64,000 bases of DNA, taken from positions 3,472,001-3,536,000 of the forward strand of contig CBDFGN010000006.1 of assembly GCA_965247065.1 (NCBI GenBank). The letters run 5' to 3'. The first letter of the stretch is position 1, and the number at the start of each line of letters is the position of its first letter. This stretch comes from CBDFGN01 sp965247065. GTDB taxonomy: Bacteria; Bacteroidota; Bacteroidia; Cytophagales; Cyclobacteriaceae. Made by a program: the position numbers and the translations under genes. The notes below the pieces were generated by a model, which saw only the letters and a program-made list of their open reading frames with translations, was not told where the DNA came from and searched no databases. Below are positions 56,189 through 64,000 of the stretch, one piece after another.

Positions 56189-57199
56189 TTAACGGATTTC
56201 TTCTAAACGTACTGGCCGGTTCTCCACCATGGATTTTTTTGCTGCCAGGGCGATCTTGGTTGCCATCAAAGCATCGTTGCTGTTGACAGGCACCTCTTTA
56301 TCCTCCATCACAGCGTCGAGGAAGGCCTTCATCTCCTAGGCATAAGATTCGGTATATCGCTCAATGAAAAAATGCAGTAAAGGCGGCTTTCGGCTGCCCG
56401 TTTCAGTAAAAAGTACCTGGCTATCCAGGTGATGGTTTCCTGCCTGGGACATCCCTTTGGAACCAAAGATCTCCAGCCGTTGGTCCATGCCGTACACAGC
56501 TTTCCGGCTATTGTCAATGGCACCAATTACGCCATTTTCGAAGCGCAATTGAATGATGGCCGTATCGATATCGCCTGCTTGTCCAATTGCCTTATCTACT
56601 AATACCGCCCCTTGGGCGTATACTTCGATCACCTCGCTATTGACGATGAACCGGGCCATGTCAAAATCATGAATGGTCATATCCAGAAATAGGCCTCCCG
56701 AGCCTTTGATGTATTCCATGGAAGGTGGCCCGGGATCGCGGCCCGTAATCCGCAGAACATGAGGTTCGCCAATCTCGCCAGCTGCGACCATTGCTCTGGT
56801 TCTAGCAAAATCGGCATCAAACCGGCGGTTAAATCCCACCTGTAATTTTACGCCGTAGTGTTGTACTGTTTGCCTAATTTCTTTGATCTTCCCGACGGTC
56901 ATTTCCAGAGGTTTTTCACAAAATATATGCTTCCCTGCCTCGGCGGCCATTTCGATGCACTCTTTGTGGGTCAGGGTCGGTGAACAAATAACTACTGCTT
57001 CGAGACCGGGATGTGCTACCAGTTCCTGAAAGCTATTGTAAAAGTTGGCGATGCCAAATTGCGATGCAACCTCCTTGGTTCCGGCCAGAATATCCGACAC
57101 GGCCACAAGGTCGGCCTCCGGCAAACGATTAACCAGGTTATCCAAATGAGTTTTGCCGATTCGACCTAAGCCGGTTAGGCCTACTTTAAGTTTTTTCAT
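56189..57199 (-). pseudogene. Gfo/Idh/MocA-family dehydrogenase (inositol 2-dehydrogenase-like) with in-frame TAG
   Basis: A 337-codon register encodes a complete oxidoreductase: KLKVGLTGLGRIGKTHLDNL (Rossmann), VVICSPTLTHKECIEMAAEA, GKHIFCEKPLEMTVGKIKEI (catalytic EKP Lys), GLFLDMTIHDFDMARFIV (His) and RYTESYA. Then TAG (56336-56338) is followed without a frame change by EMKAFLDAVMEDKEVPVNSN and DALMATKIALAAKKS, ending EEIR. The last 48 residues form part of the conserved C-terminal domain and include its AxxA(AI)xAxxS helix, so termination at the TAG would remove it. Related to IolG/MviM. The neighbouring GH127 suggests a sugar substrate. Confidence 0.85.
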
Positions 57200-57307
57200 A
57201 GGTTGATTCTCAATATCTCAAATAACTTCAATAGGAGATCAAACCGATCTCAATATCAATATCAATGTGATATCGATGATATAGCCAAATTCCGCTATTC
57301 AGTCTCT

Positions 57308-59439
57308 CTATTGCAGGCCGTAGACCGGAAACTCGGTAATTCTCAGGGTTGTGCATCCATAAGGCACCAAGGTAATTTCGGAAAATGGGATTTCCTCCTC
57401 CTCAACGTCTATGCCTCCCCACCAGGCAGGAAATACCGGCCGGCCATCCACCAGCTTCCACTCCGGAAGCCTGATGCCGCGAGCCTGCAGATGAACCGGA
57501 GCCTGCTCCAGATTCCAGGGATATTTGCCGCTCCATTCCCGTTCCTCTACCTTGATTGATTCTGCCGGAGTTTCGAGATCCTTGTAATAGAGCGCATAGT
57601 TCCAATCCGCTTTGGGATAAACTTCTTCAAAATTCCGGTATTTATCCTGACGGTCTTTGGCTCGCTTTTCTTCCTCGATCCTCAGTGCATACACCAGTGG
57701 ACCCCGTTCCACCGCCCTGGCAAAATCATACCACTGTGAGGTCTTTATCTCCATCGGCATGATCAAAGTGACGATATCACCACTTTTCCAGGAGCGGCTG
57801 ATGACAGCAATCTGATTTTCAACCATACCAGTCCATTTCTCACCGTTTACTGTGATTTTGGGATTTGCCGTCCAACCCGGTATGCGCAAATGGAACGGAA
57901 AGAGGGTTTCTTTTTCCGGTTCCAACTCGAATGCCACCTCTTCACGAAACGGAAATTGAGTGGTTTCTGTAATCTTTGTATTTCGCCATCAGCAACTTTT
58001 ACCCGGACTTCACTCGGTCCGTACAAAAGCGCAGCTACCCCCCCATCGGCTGTAGCGTACCATAGGTTCTGCACAAATTTTGGCCAGGATTGGTGCATAT
58101 TACAGGTGCAACAGGGATATCCGGTGAGCGTCCCAAACACAAAATCCGTTCCCTGATGACCTAGCGTCTGGTAGGAACTTTGCAGTGCGTCGGTCAGCTG
58201 AACCTGGTTGGCGGCCTGAAAGTATTGCCTCGAGGAAAAATCATCGGACGCTTGAGTGGGCAAGGCATTGTAGGTTATCTTTTCAAGCAAATCGGCAAAC
58301 TCCATATCTCCACTGATACTAAGCATGGTTTCCAGCGAGAACATGGCTTCTGTGACGGAGCAAAATTCAACCCCACGGGTGGGATCTCTACCGTGAAGCG
58401 GTTCGTCCCCTCCATACATGCCCTGGGGCTGACCATGATACTTTCGAATGTCCTTCAGAGCCTTTTTCACCGCGTCGATATGTTGTTGATCGGGATTCTG
58501 CTGGTAGTAAACAAGGGGTTGCTTTAAGCCCTGGGCGAAATTGACACAGTGAAAGCTGCCCCATTGCGAGACTGTTAAGGCATCTATTTCCCTCTGATCA
58601 AACGGATAGCGCTTGACTCTTGTAAAATTCCAGGGGGTCAAAACCTGTTCGTAGTTTTCTTCATTGAGAAAAACATCGGTATAAGGAAACGTCTGCTCGG
58701 CAATTAGCTCTCCCAACTCCAGTAAAAATTTATCGCCGGTGATATTGTACAGCCAATAGACCACCATGAGATTATCGCCGCCTCTTCGGTTGGCCCAAAC
58801 GGTCCAGTTGTCGAGGGGGGTATTGGGTAACTCCGCCAGCTGATATTTGAAATATCGGGTAAGGGCAGTGATCACCCGCCCGTCCTGGGTGGCCTGGTAG
58901 TGTTGTTGAAGGATCTTCAGCATGACCATTTTGGGCCACCAGTCTCTCCTCCGGGTTTTCTGAAGACCTGGTTCGGATTCCGGTTCAGTTTCAAAAGGAA
59001 TTGGCCCCAAATAGCCATCTTGCTGTTGATTGTTCAGGGTCCATTCGATCCAGGGTTGCACCTTTTCTTTCATTTCGACGTCGTCCAGGATATGGGCTAA
59101 CGGTAAAAGTCCATCGATCCAATAAGGTCCCCGTTCCCATCCATCGCCATCACCGCCAAGCCAGCCATTTCTCTCCCCTACCACTTCAGGGTAGATTTCG
59201 TCAAGGTGGCCGGTCATGCCCATTCTCATCCTGACCAACTGATCCAATAACCAGGATTGGGGCTTGATGGCTCCCAAGGGAAGTTCCAGGTAAGGCTTTG
59301 CTTTCAAAGGAGCACGGTTTTGCAGATAATTGGCCTTTGCAGTGGCGGGGTCAGCTTCTTGCTGCACTTTTTGGGCTTCTGGAGCACTGCACCCCCACAT
59401 CAATATGCATATGAAAATCGGTTTGAGAGTTCGTATCAT
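57308..59439 (-). pseudogene. GH127-family (DUF1680) glycoside hydrolase lipoprotein, one frameshift
   Basis: Start MIRTLKPIFICILMWGCSAP (lipobox WGC). Catalytic domain: YLELPLGAIKPQSWLLDQL, LGGDGDGWERGPYWIDGLLP, RRGGDNLMVVYWLYNITGDK and the cysteine-rich GYPCCTCNMHQSWPKFV of beta-L-arabinofuranosidases (Zn/Cys site with Glu of GVEFCSVTEAMFSLE). At about 57974-57978 the frame changes (A run on the coding strand, one base lacking). Homology then resumes as ITETTQFPFREEVAFELEPE and FPFHLRIPGWTANPKITVN. The last 210 codons are the usual beta-sandwich end. Total about 710 residues, typical for the family. The indel may be real or a sequence error. Confidence 0.82.
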
Positions 59440-59584
59440 TGGTCTTGGTTTAAATGCTTATTGATCTTGGATACCATATCAAATCCTGGCCTTCAGGGCC
59501 AATTCCTGGGCCAGCATTTTTTGTAGGGTCGTACTCCTCCCCGCCGGCTCCCAAAACAATATCCCTAGGCCTTTAGCCTCAGCC

Positions 59585-62500
59585 TCAATACTTGGTTATC
59601 GTCTCATCCAAATTGAAGATGGCACTGGCTACCTGGGCATAGGCAGCCAATTCGGGAAGGTCATAGTCACCTTCAACGGCCTTTTCACCGACGGAGAGAA
59701 ACTCACTTGCAGCTGCAGGATTCGCCTGGTACTTTTTCTTTCCGCTATTCAGCATGTGGTTAACACGTCCATTTCTGCATCCTGAGGATTGCGAGAGGTG
59801 GCGGTTCTAAATCCAAATTGGATCCGTGATTCAGGTTCATCGCCGCCTTCGATTATCATACGTTGAGCAAATACCCGCGCTGCCTCAAGGACCTGAGGGT
59901 CATTCAAAAGAATAAGTGCCTGCAAGGGTGTGCTGGTCGTTTGCCGTTTCGGAACACAGTAATTCCGGGTAGCGGCATCAAAGGTGATCATTGAAGGCGG
60001 TGGAACTGTTCGCTTCCAAAACGTGTACAGGCTTTTGCGGTACAGTGCCTCGCCCTTTTCCTGGGGATAACTCTTGGTCCCCCGATCGCAGGAGAGTTCC
60101 TCCCACAGTCCCGGTGGCTGATAAGGTTTTACACTGGGACCTCCTATTTTCGGTACAAGCAGCCCACTCATGGCCAGGACATTGTCCCGGATGGTCTCTG
60201 CCGGGAATCGGTATTGGGGCGCCCTGGCCAGATATACGTTTTGAGGGTCTTTACCTCTCAGTTTTGGATCAAGGCGGGAAGATTGTCGATATGTGGCCGA
60301 GGTAACCATCAGTTTCAACATGTGCTTTACATCCCACTCCGATTCAATAAACTCCACCGCAAGCCAGTCCAGTAACTTCGGATGAGTAGGCAAGTCGCCC
60401 TGGTTGCCAAAATCATCCAGGGTGGCCACGATCCCTTCCCCAAAGATGATATGCCAGAAGCAGTTGACAATCACCCGCGCCGTTAGGGGGTTTTCAGGAT
60501 CCAGTAGCCATTGGGCCAATCCGAGTCGGTTTTGGGGCAGATCATCCGGGAATTCCATGATCGCTGCAGGAGTACCCGGATAGACGCGTTCTTCATGCGC
60601 GTTATAAGCGCCTCGTCTGAGCACATAGGCAGGACGCAGGGTGTCCATCTCGGCCATGATCATCGTGGCCTGGAGTTGCTCTTTTACCTGTTGTTCTATC
60701 ACCTTTTGATGACTCAAGGCCGAGATAGCCAACTGGTAATCGCCGTCGTGGTGATGCAGGTAATGTCGGAACAGACTTTCCTCTTCATCCTCGGTCAATT
60801 GGCCTTTTTTCAGAAGGGCGGCAATAGGATCGTAGCCAATCAGCTGATCAATCTCGGTCGATGAAAGAGCACGATTGTAAATCCGCAGTTCATCTATACT
60901 CATCGGGGCCCTGATTCGCTGTCCGTTTTTGGTTCCCTCCCTTCCGGCAAGCAATGGTGCCGAAGTTCTCATCATGCCCGGGGTCAGCCGCGTGCTTGGT
61001 TCAATGGCTTCAAAGGTGACCGTGGAAAGGTATTTCACCGGTTCCAGTTTTCCATCGAAATAAAGCTTGAACCCGGATGCCCGGCCCGATCCATCATACG
61101 TGACCGTGATGTGCGTCCATGTGTTTTCAATTATGGAGTTGAAACTGCGCATTTTAGTTCCTTTCGCTCCTCCAACGACAAAATCTATCCATCGGTCCCC
61201 CAGGATAATTTCATACCCCTTGTCAGATTCTCTGTCAATCTTGGAAATAAACGCGCTATTATTATTCGCATACCTGAATTTAAACCAGAGGGAAAAAGTA
61301 AAAGGACCATAAAGGTCAAAATCGCCAACGTTCCCCAAATCAACGTAGTTCTCCAATTGTTGTGGATCACCTTTACCGTTAAATTCAACGGTCCCGGAAA
61401 ACCTACCCTGAGCTTCGGTAACGTCATTTTTCAGTATTCCCGGCCGGGCACGATTCACAAGATTGGCTACCTGGTCACCATTAAAATAATCGAAGTTGTA
61501 GTAGGCTATCAGACCTTTGCTGCTGGCTGCTGACTGCCAACCGCCGACTGACCCTGCTTCCACTCCTTAAAAGCGGCCTGCGATTGAGAACGCTTTTCGG
61601 CTCTGACCTCAGCCACATGATCTCTGACCTGGTCTACATCTTCTTTAAGGAAAGCGATAATGGCCTCTTCCTTTTCTTTGGGCAAGGGTAAACTGGGCTC
61701 CCCAACTCCCTGATAGGATATTATGCCTCGTTCGGGGACGCTATTATTAAATGCAAATAACTGATAGAATTCCTTTTGCAAGATTGGATCGTATTTGTGG
61801 TCGTGACATCTGGAGCATTGCATAGTCAGGCCAAGAAAAGTGGTAGCGATTGTTTGGGTGCGGTCGGCCACATACTCAACCCGGTATTCTTCCTCCACAA
61901 TTCCTCCCTCCTGGGTAATAGGATGGTTTCGGAGAAAGGCAGTGGCCAGTTTTTGTTCATAGTTTGGATCGGGAAGTAAGTCACCGGCCAGCTGCCAAGT
62001 CGTAAACTCATCGAAAGGCATGTTCTGATTGAAAGCCTTGATCACCCAATCCCGCCAGGGCCAGGAGGTCCGGCCTATATCGTCCTGGTAGCCGTGGGTG
62101 TCCGCATATCGGGCCAAATCCAACCAGGGTACGGCCATCTTTTCTCCATATGCGGGAGATGCCAGGTAATAGTCCGCCATCTTATCATACGCATCTTCAG
62201 AATCGTCGTCCAAAAAAGCATCGACTTCCTCCAGAGTGGGCGGTAATCCGGTCAAATCAAACGACAATCTTCTGATCAAATGATTTTTCCGGGCTTCCTC
62301 GGACGGATGAAATCCTTTGTCCTCCAGTTTTGCCAGAATAAAATGGTCAATGGGGTTTCTAGGCCATTCTTGATCTTTGACTTCGGGCAAGTCAGCCTTC
62401 TTAGGCGGAATAAAGGACCAGTGTGGCTTCCAGTCTGCTCCCTGATCTATCCACCGCTTGAGCAACCTAATTTCATATTCATTCAGACTGAGATTGGATT

Positions 62501-62858
62501 CGGGGGGCGGCATCATAAAATCCGGATCGGTGCTGGAGATCCTGTGCGGCAGCTGACTCTTTTCCAAGTCCCCGGGGACAATAGCATATCGGTTCTCGGC
62601 GCTGTCCAGTAGGGCAAAAGCCCCTTCTTTGACATCAAACCGAAGACCTGCCTTACGAACTTTTTCATCCGCGCCATGGCATTTGAAACAACGGTCGGAA
62701 AGAATGGGCTTGACATGGAAGTTGAAGTCTACTTTGTCGGGCAGCTCTTGATAGGCCTGCTGAACATTGTCTTGTGATGCGGACTCACAACCTGCCAGGG
62801 AGATTATCAATGCTGCAGAGAACCAACATCGGACAATTTGAGCTCTGATTGTTTTCAT
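59585..62858 (-). pseudogene. PSD1-type cytochrome/DUF1549-LamG-DUF1553 protein, two frame breaks
   Basis: Starts MKTIRAQIVRCWFSAALIIS, then LAGC (lipobox). Order: PSD1 haem-like motif CFKCHGADEK, DUF1549 (NPIDHFILAKLEDKGFHPSE, PWLDLARYADTHGYQDDIGR, MQCSRCHDHKYDPILQKEFY), a LamG/concanavalin-like domain (GLIAYYNFDYFNGDQVANLV, WTHITVTYDG), then DUF1553 (LDPENPLTARVIVNCFWHII, KRQTTSTPLQALILLNDPQV). Break 1 lies at 61509-61563 in a heptamer repeat array. Break 2 at about 59752-59765, after which MLNSGKKKYQANPAAASEF and FNLDETITKY finish the gene. Secreted partner of the adjacent DUF1501 protein, a pair known mostly from Planctomycetes. Confidence 0.85.
61520..61554 (+). repeat. Degenerate heptamer array (CTGCNNN type) inside the PSD1 gene
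   Basis: Five consecutive 7-nt units: CTGCTGG, CTGCTGA, CTGCCAA, CCGCCGA, CTGACCC. The array coincides with the reading-frame break of the gene, at the linker between the DUF1549 and LamG domains. It shares the CTGC core and 7-nt phase with the array at 62924-62958. Confidence 0.6.
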
Positions 62859-62863
62859 AAAGA

Positions 62864-62899
62864 TCAATTTCAAAGTCAATTTTAATTTTAATTTCAATG
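62864..62899 (+). repeat. AT-rich hexamer-like array
   Basis: Six-base units ATCAAT, TTCAAA, GTCAAT, TTAATT, TTAATT, TCAATG in approximate phase, upstream of the PSD1 start. Translating it in the gene's frame gives a spurious KLKLKL N-terminus, which is why the start is placed at 62858. Confidence 0.45.
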
Positions 62900-62923
62900 T
62901 GGATCGTTAGCACGCAGGCAGAA

Positions 62924-62958
62924 CTGCAAACTGCAGACTGCAAACTGTAGAGTGCGAA
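62924..62958 (+). repeat. Degenerate heptamer array (CTGCAAA type)
   Basis: Five units in exact 7-nt phase: CTGCAAA, CTGCAGA, CTGCAAA, CTGTAGA, GTGCGAA. It lies in the 110-bp spacer between the DUF1501 stop and the PSD1 start. Resembles heptanucleotide STRR repeats known from cyanobacteria in size and form; a relationship is not claimed. Confidence 0.65.
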
Positions 62959-62967
62959 CTGGGGGGA

Positions 62968-64000
62968 TTAAGCCACTATATCATTCACAACTTCCCCATG
63001 TACATCAGTCAGTCGGTATCTTCTGCCCTGGTGCCGGAAAGTAAGCCGTTCATGGTCGATGCCGAGGAGATGCTGGAAAGTTGCTTGAAAATCATGCACA
63101 TGGACCGGATCTTTGACGATATTATAGCCAAAATCATCGGTCTCCCCGTAAGTGATCCCTGATTTGACACCACCACCGGCCATCCAGTAGGTAAAGCACC
63201 TGGGATGGTGATCCCGGCCATAAGTCACCTTAGTCAACGGGCCTTGGCAATACACAGTGCGCCCAAATTCACTGCCCCAGATGACCAGTGTATCATCCAG
63301 CAATCCGCGTTGTTTTAGATCCTTTACCAAGGCAGCAGAGGGTTGATCAGTTTCCCGGCATCGGTTTCTTATTTCATTGGGTAAATTCTCATGGTGGTCC
63401 CATCCCTTATGATACAACTGGATAAACTTCACATCCCTTTCTGCCAGTCGACGTGCCAATAAGCAATTGGCAGCAAACGTTCCAGGGATACGGGAATCAG
63501 GTCCGTACAGATCGTAAATGGACTCAGGTTCGGAGGAAATGTCCATAGCCTCTGGCACTGAGGTTTGCATCCGGTAAGCCATCTCATACTGGGCGATCCT
63601 GGTGGCTAATTCCGGGTTCCCGAATTCGTCCAATTGCATCTGGTTCAATTTCTGCAGTTTATCCAGGAAATCCCGCCGATCTTTGGCCTCAACTCCGGGC
63701 GGATTGCTCAGATAAAGTACCGGTTCCTTTCCGCTACGGAACTGCACACCCTGGTGGATGGATGGTAAAAATCCGTTGCCCCAAAGCCTGGCATAGAGCG
63801 GTTGCATATTGCCATCAATGCCCTGGGATAGCAGTACCACAAAAGCGGGTAAATTTTCATTGTCGCTCCCCAGCCCATAGCTCAGCCATGAACCCATACT
63901 GGGCCGACCGGGTTGCTGCGATCCGGTTTGAATAAAGGTTATGGCCGGATCATGGTTGATAGCTTCGGTGTACATGGTTTTAATGACGCAAATATCATCC
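62968..64000 (-). CDS. DUF1501 (sulfatase-like) secreted protein, N-terminus outside window
   Basis: The frame continues to the right edge (DDICVIKT precedes the Met at 63973-63975), so this is the C-terminal 343 or so residues. Typical DUF1501 blocks: NHDPAITFIQTGSQQPGRPS and MGSWLSYGLGSDNENLPAFV, ANCLLARRLAERDVKFIQLY, GWDHHENLPNEIR, DTLVIWGSEFGRTVYCQGP, YGRDHHPRCFTYWMAGGGVK and VHDFQATFQHLLGIDHERLT. These have the alkaline-phosphatase-like fold. It is paired with the PSD1 gene downstream on the same strand and probably exported, though the signal peptide is not in view. Confidence 0.9.
   Translation of the reverse strand, partial: DDICVIKTMYTEAINHDPAITFIQTGSQQPGRPSMGSWLSYGLGSDNENLPAFVVLLSQGIDGNMQPLYARLWGNGFLPSIHQGVQFRSGKEPVLYLSNPPGVEAKDRRDFLDKLQKLNQMQLDEFGNPELATRIAQYEMAYRMQTSVPEAMDISSEPESIYDLYGPDSRIPGTFAANCLLARRLAERDVKFIQLYHKGWDHHENLPNEIRNRCRETDQPSAALVKDLKQRGLLDDTLVIWGSEFGRTVYCQGPLTKVTYGRDHHPRCFTYWMAGGGVKSGITYGETDDFGYNIVKDPVHVHDFQATFQHLLGIDHERLTFRHQGRRYRLTDVHGEVVNDIVA

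Noticed and set aside
395..57199. A genome-wide alternative genetic code with TAG/TAA meaning Gln
   Set aside because: Many intact genes here end at TAA or TAG with sequence beyond that is not coding (rimP, nusA, deoC, TonB receptor), so these codons do act as stops. At most local readthrough is possible.
62859..62897. KLKLKL N-terminal extension of the PSD1 protein
   Set aside because: It is translation of an AT-rich six-base repeat; the lipoprotein signal begins at the Met encoded at 62858.
1..64000. CRISPR arrays, tRNA or rRNA genes, prophage or integrase modules
   Set aside because: No regularly spaced long repeats, tRNA-like cloverleaf sequence, rRNA sequence or phage genes were recognised on reading both strands.

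Overview
The window looks like a chromosomal piece of a free-living Bacteroidota, most likely Cytophagales-like. The evidence is TonB-dependent receptors with a carboxypeptidase-like N-terminal domain, a metallophosphatase/BamA-like surface protein, DUF6909, sigma factors with a CxxC tail, and TAnnTTTG-type -7 promoter motifs. No rRNA, tRNA or CRISPR array was recognised. Host taxonomy is inferred from gene content only.

Layout. 0-0.8 kb: the tail of an IS110 transposase abutting a broken glutaminyl cyclase gene. 0.8-7.2 kb: cysS, divergent from the rimP-nusA-infB operon, which has a terminator-type hairpin in its leader. 7.2-14 kb: a TerB-like protein, a frameshifted MltF-like lytic transglycosylase and a tripartite RND efflux operon whose pump gene carries two in-frame stops. 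14-17.5 kb: an M14 peptidase, a hypothetical protein and acylphosphatase. 17.7-34 kb: a nucleoside-salvage district with deoC, a split ALDH16-type dehydrogenase pair, a large TonB receptor, an adenosine deaminase-like lipoprotein, a NUP-family protein, an NCS2 purine permease, DUF6909, pyrimidine-nucleoside phosphorylase and two tandem purine-nucleoside phosphorylases. Together these could import nucleosides, split them to bases and sugar phosphates, and route deoxyribose-5-phosphate through DeoC and aldehyde oxidation.

34.5-44 kb is a decaying, rearranged region. A histidine kinase is split by a complete IS982 element with a 7-bp target duplication. There are remnants of UspA, VIT1/CCC1 and clade II nosZ (the last two joined at one junction), a cytochrome c, a sulfur-transport module (YeeE/YedE pair, rhodanese, broken MBL-fold gene), a sterol desaturase, a lipoprotein with a G8 tract, a 28-bp palindrome made of two DnaA boxes, and a sigma factor with an in-frame ochre codon. 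44.4-54 kb: a STAS-like protein, a DUF3179 protein, an outer-membrane protein, an APH-like kinase translationally coupled to a divergent enolase paralogue, a LolA-like pseudogene and a frameshifted metallophosphatase/surface-antigen gene. 54-64 kb: an OFA-type MFS transporter and a carbohydrate district with a Gfo/Idh/MocA dehydrogenase, GH127, a PSD1 cytochrome/LamG protein and DUF1501.

Two patterns run across the window. First, many genes are broken by a single change. Five of these changes are in-frame TAG or TAA codons in otherwise continuous frames, and the rest are frameshifts. Second, there are short degenerate heptamer arrays (about 26.65, 61.52 and 62.92 kb), one of which sits exactly at the frame break in the PSD1 gene. 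Whether the lesions are real decay, recoding or switching, or sequencing error cannot be decided from one sequence. The IS insertions, multi-lesion remnants and gene-gene junctions do show that real decay is present.
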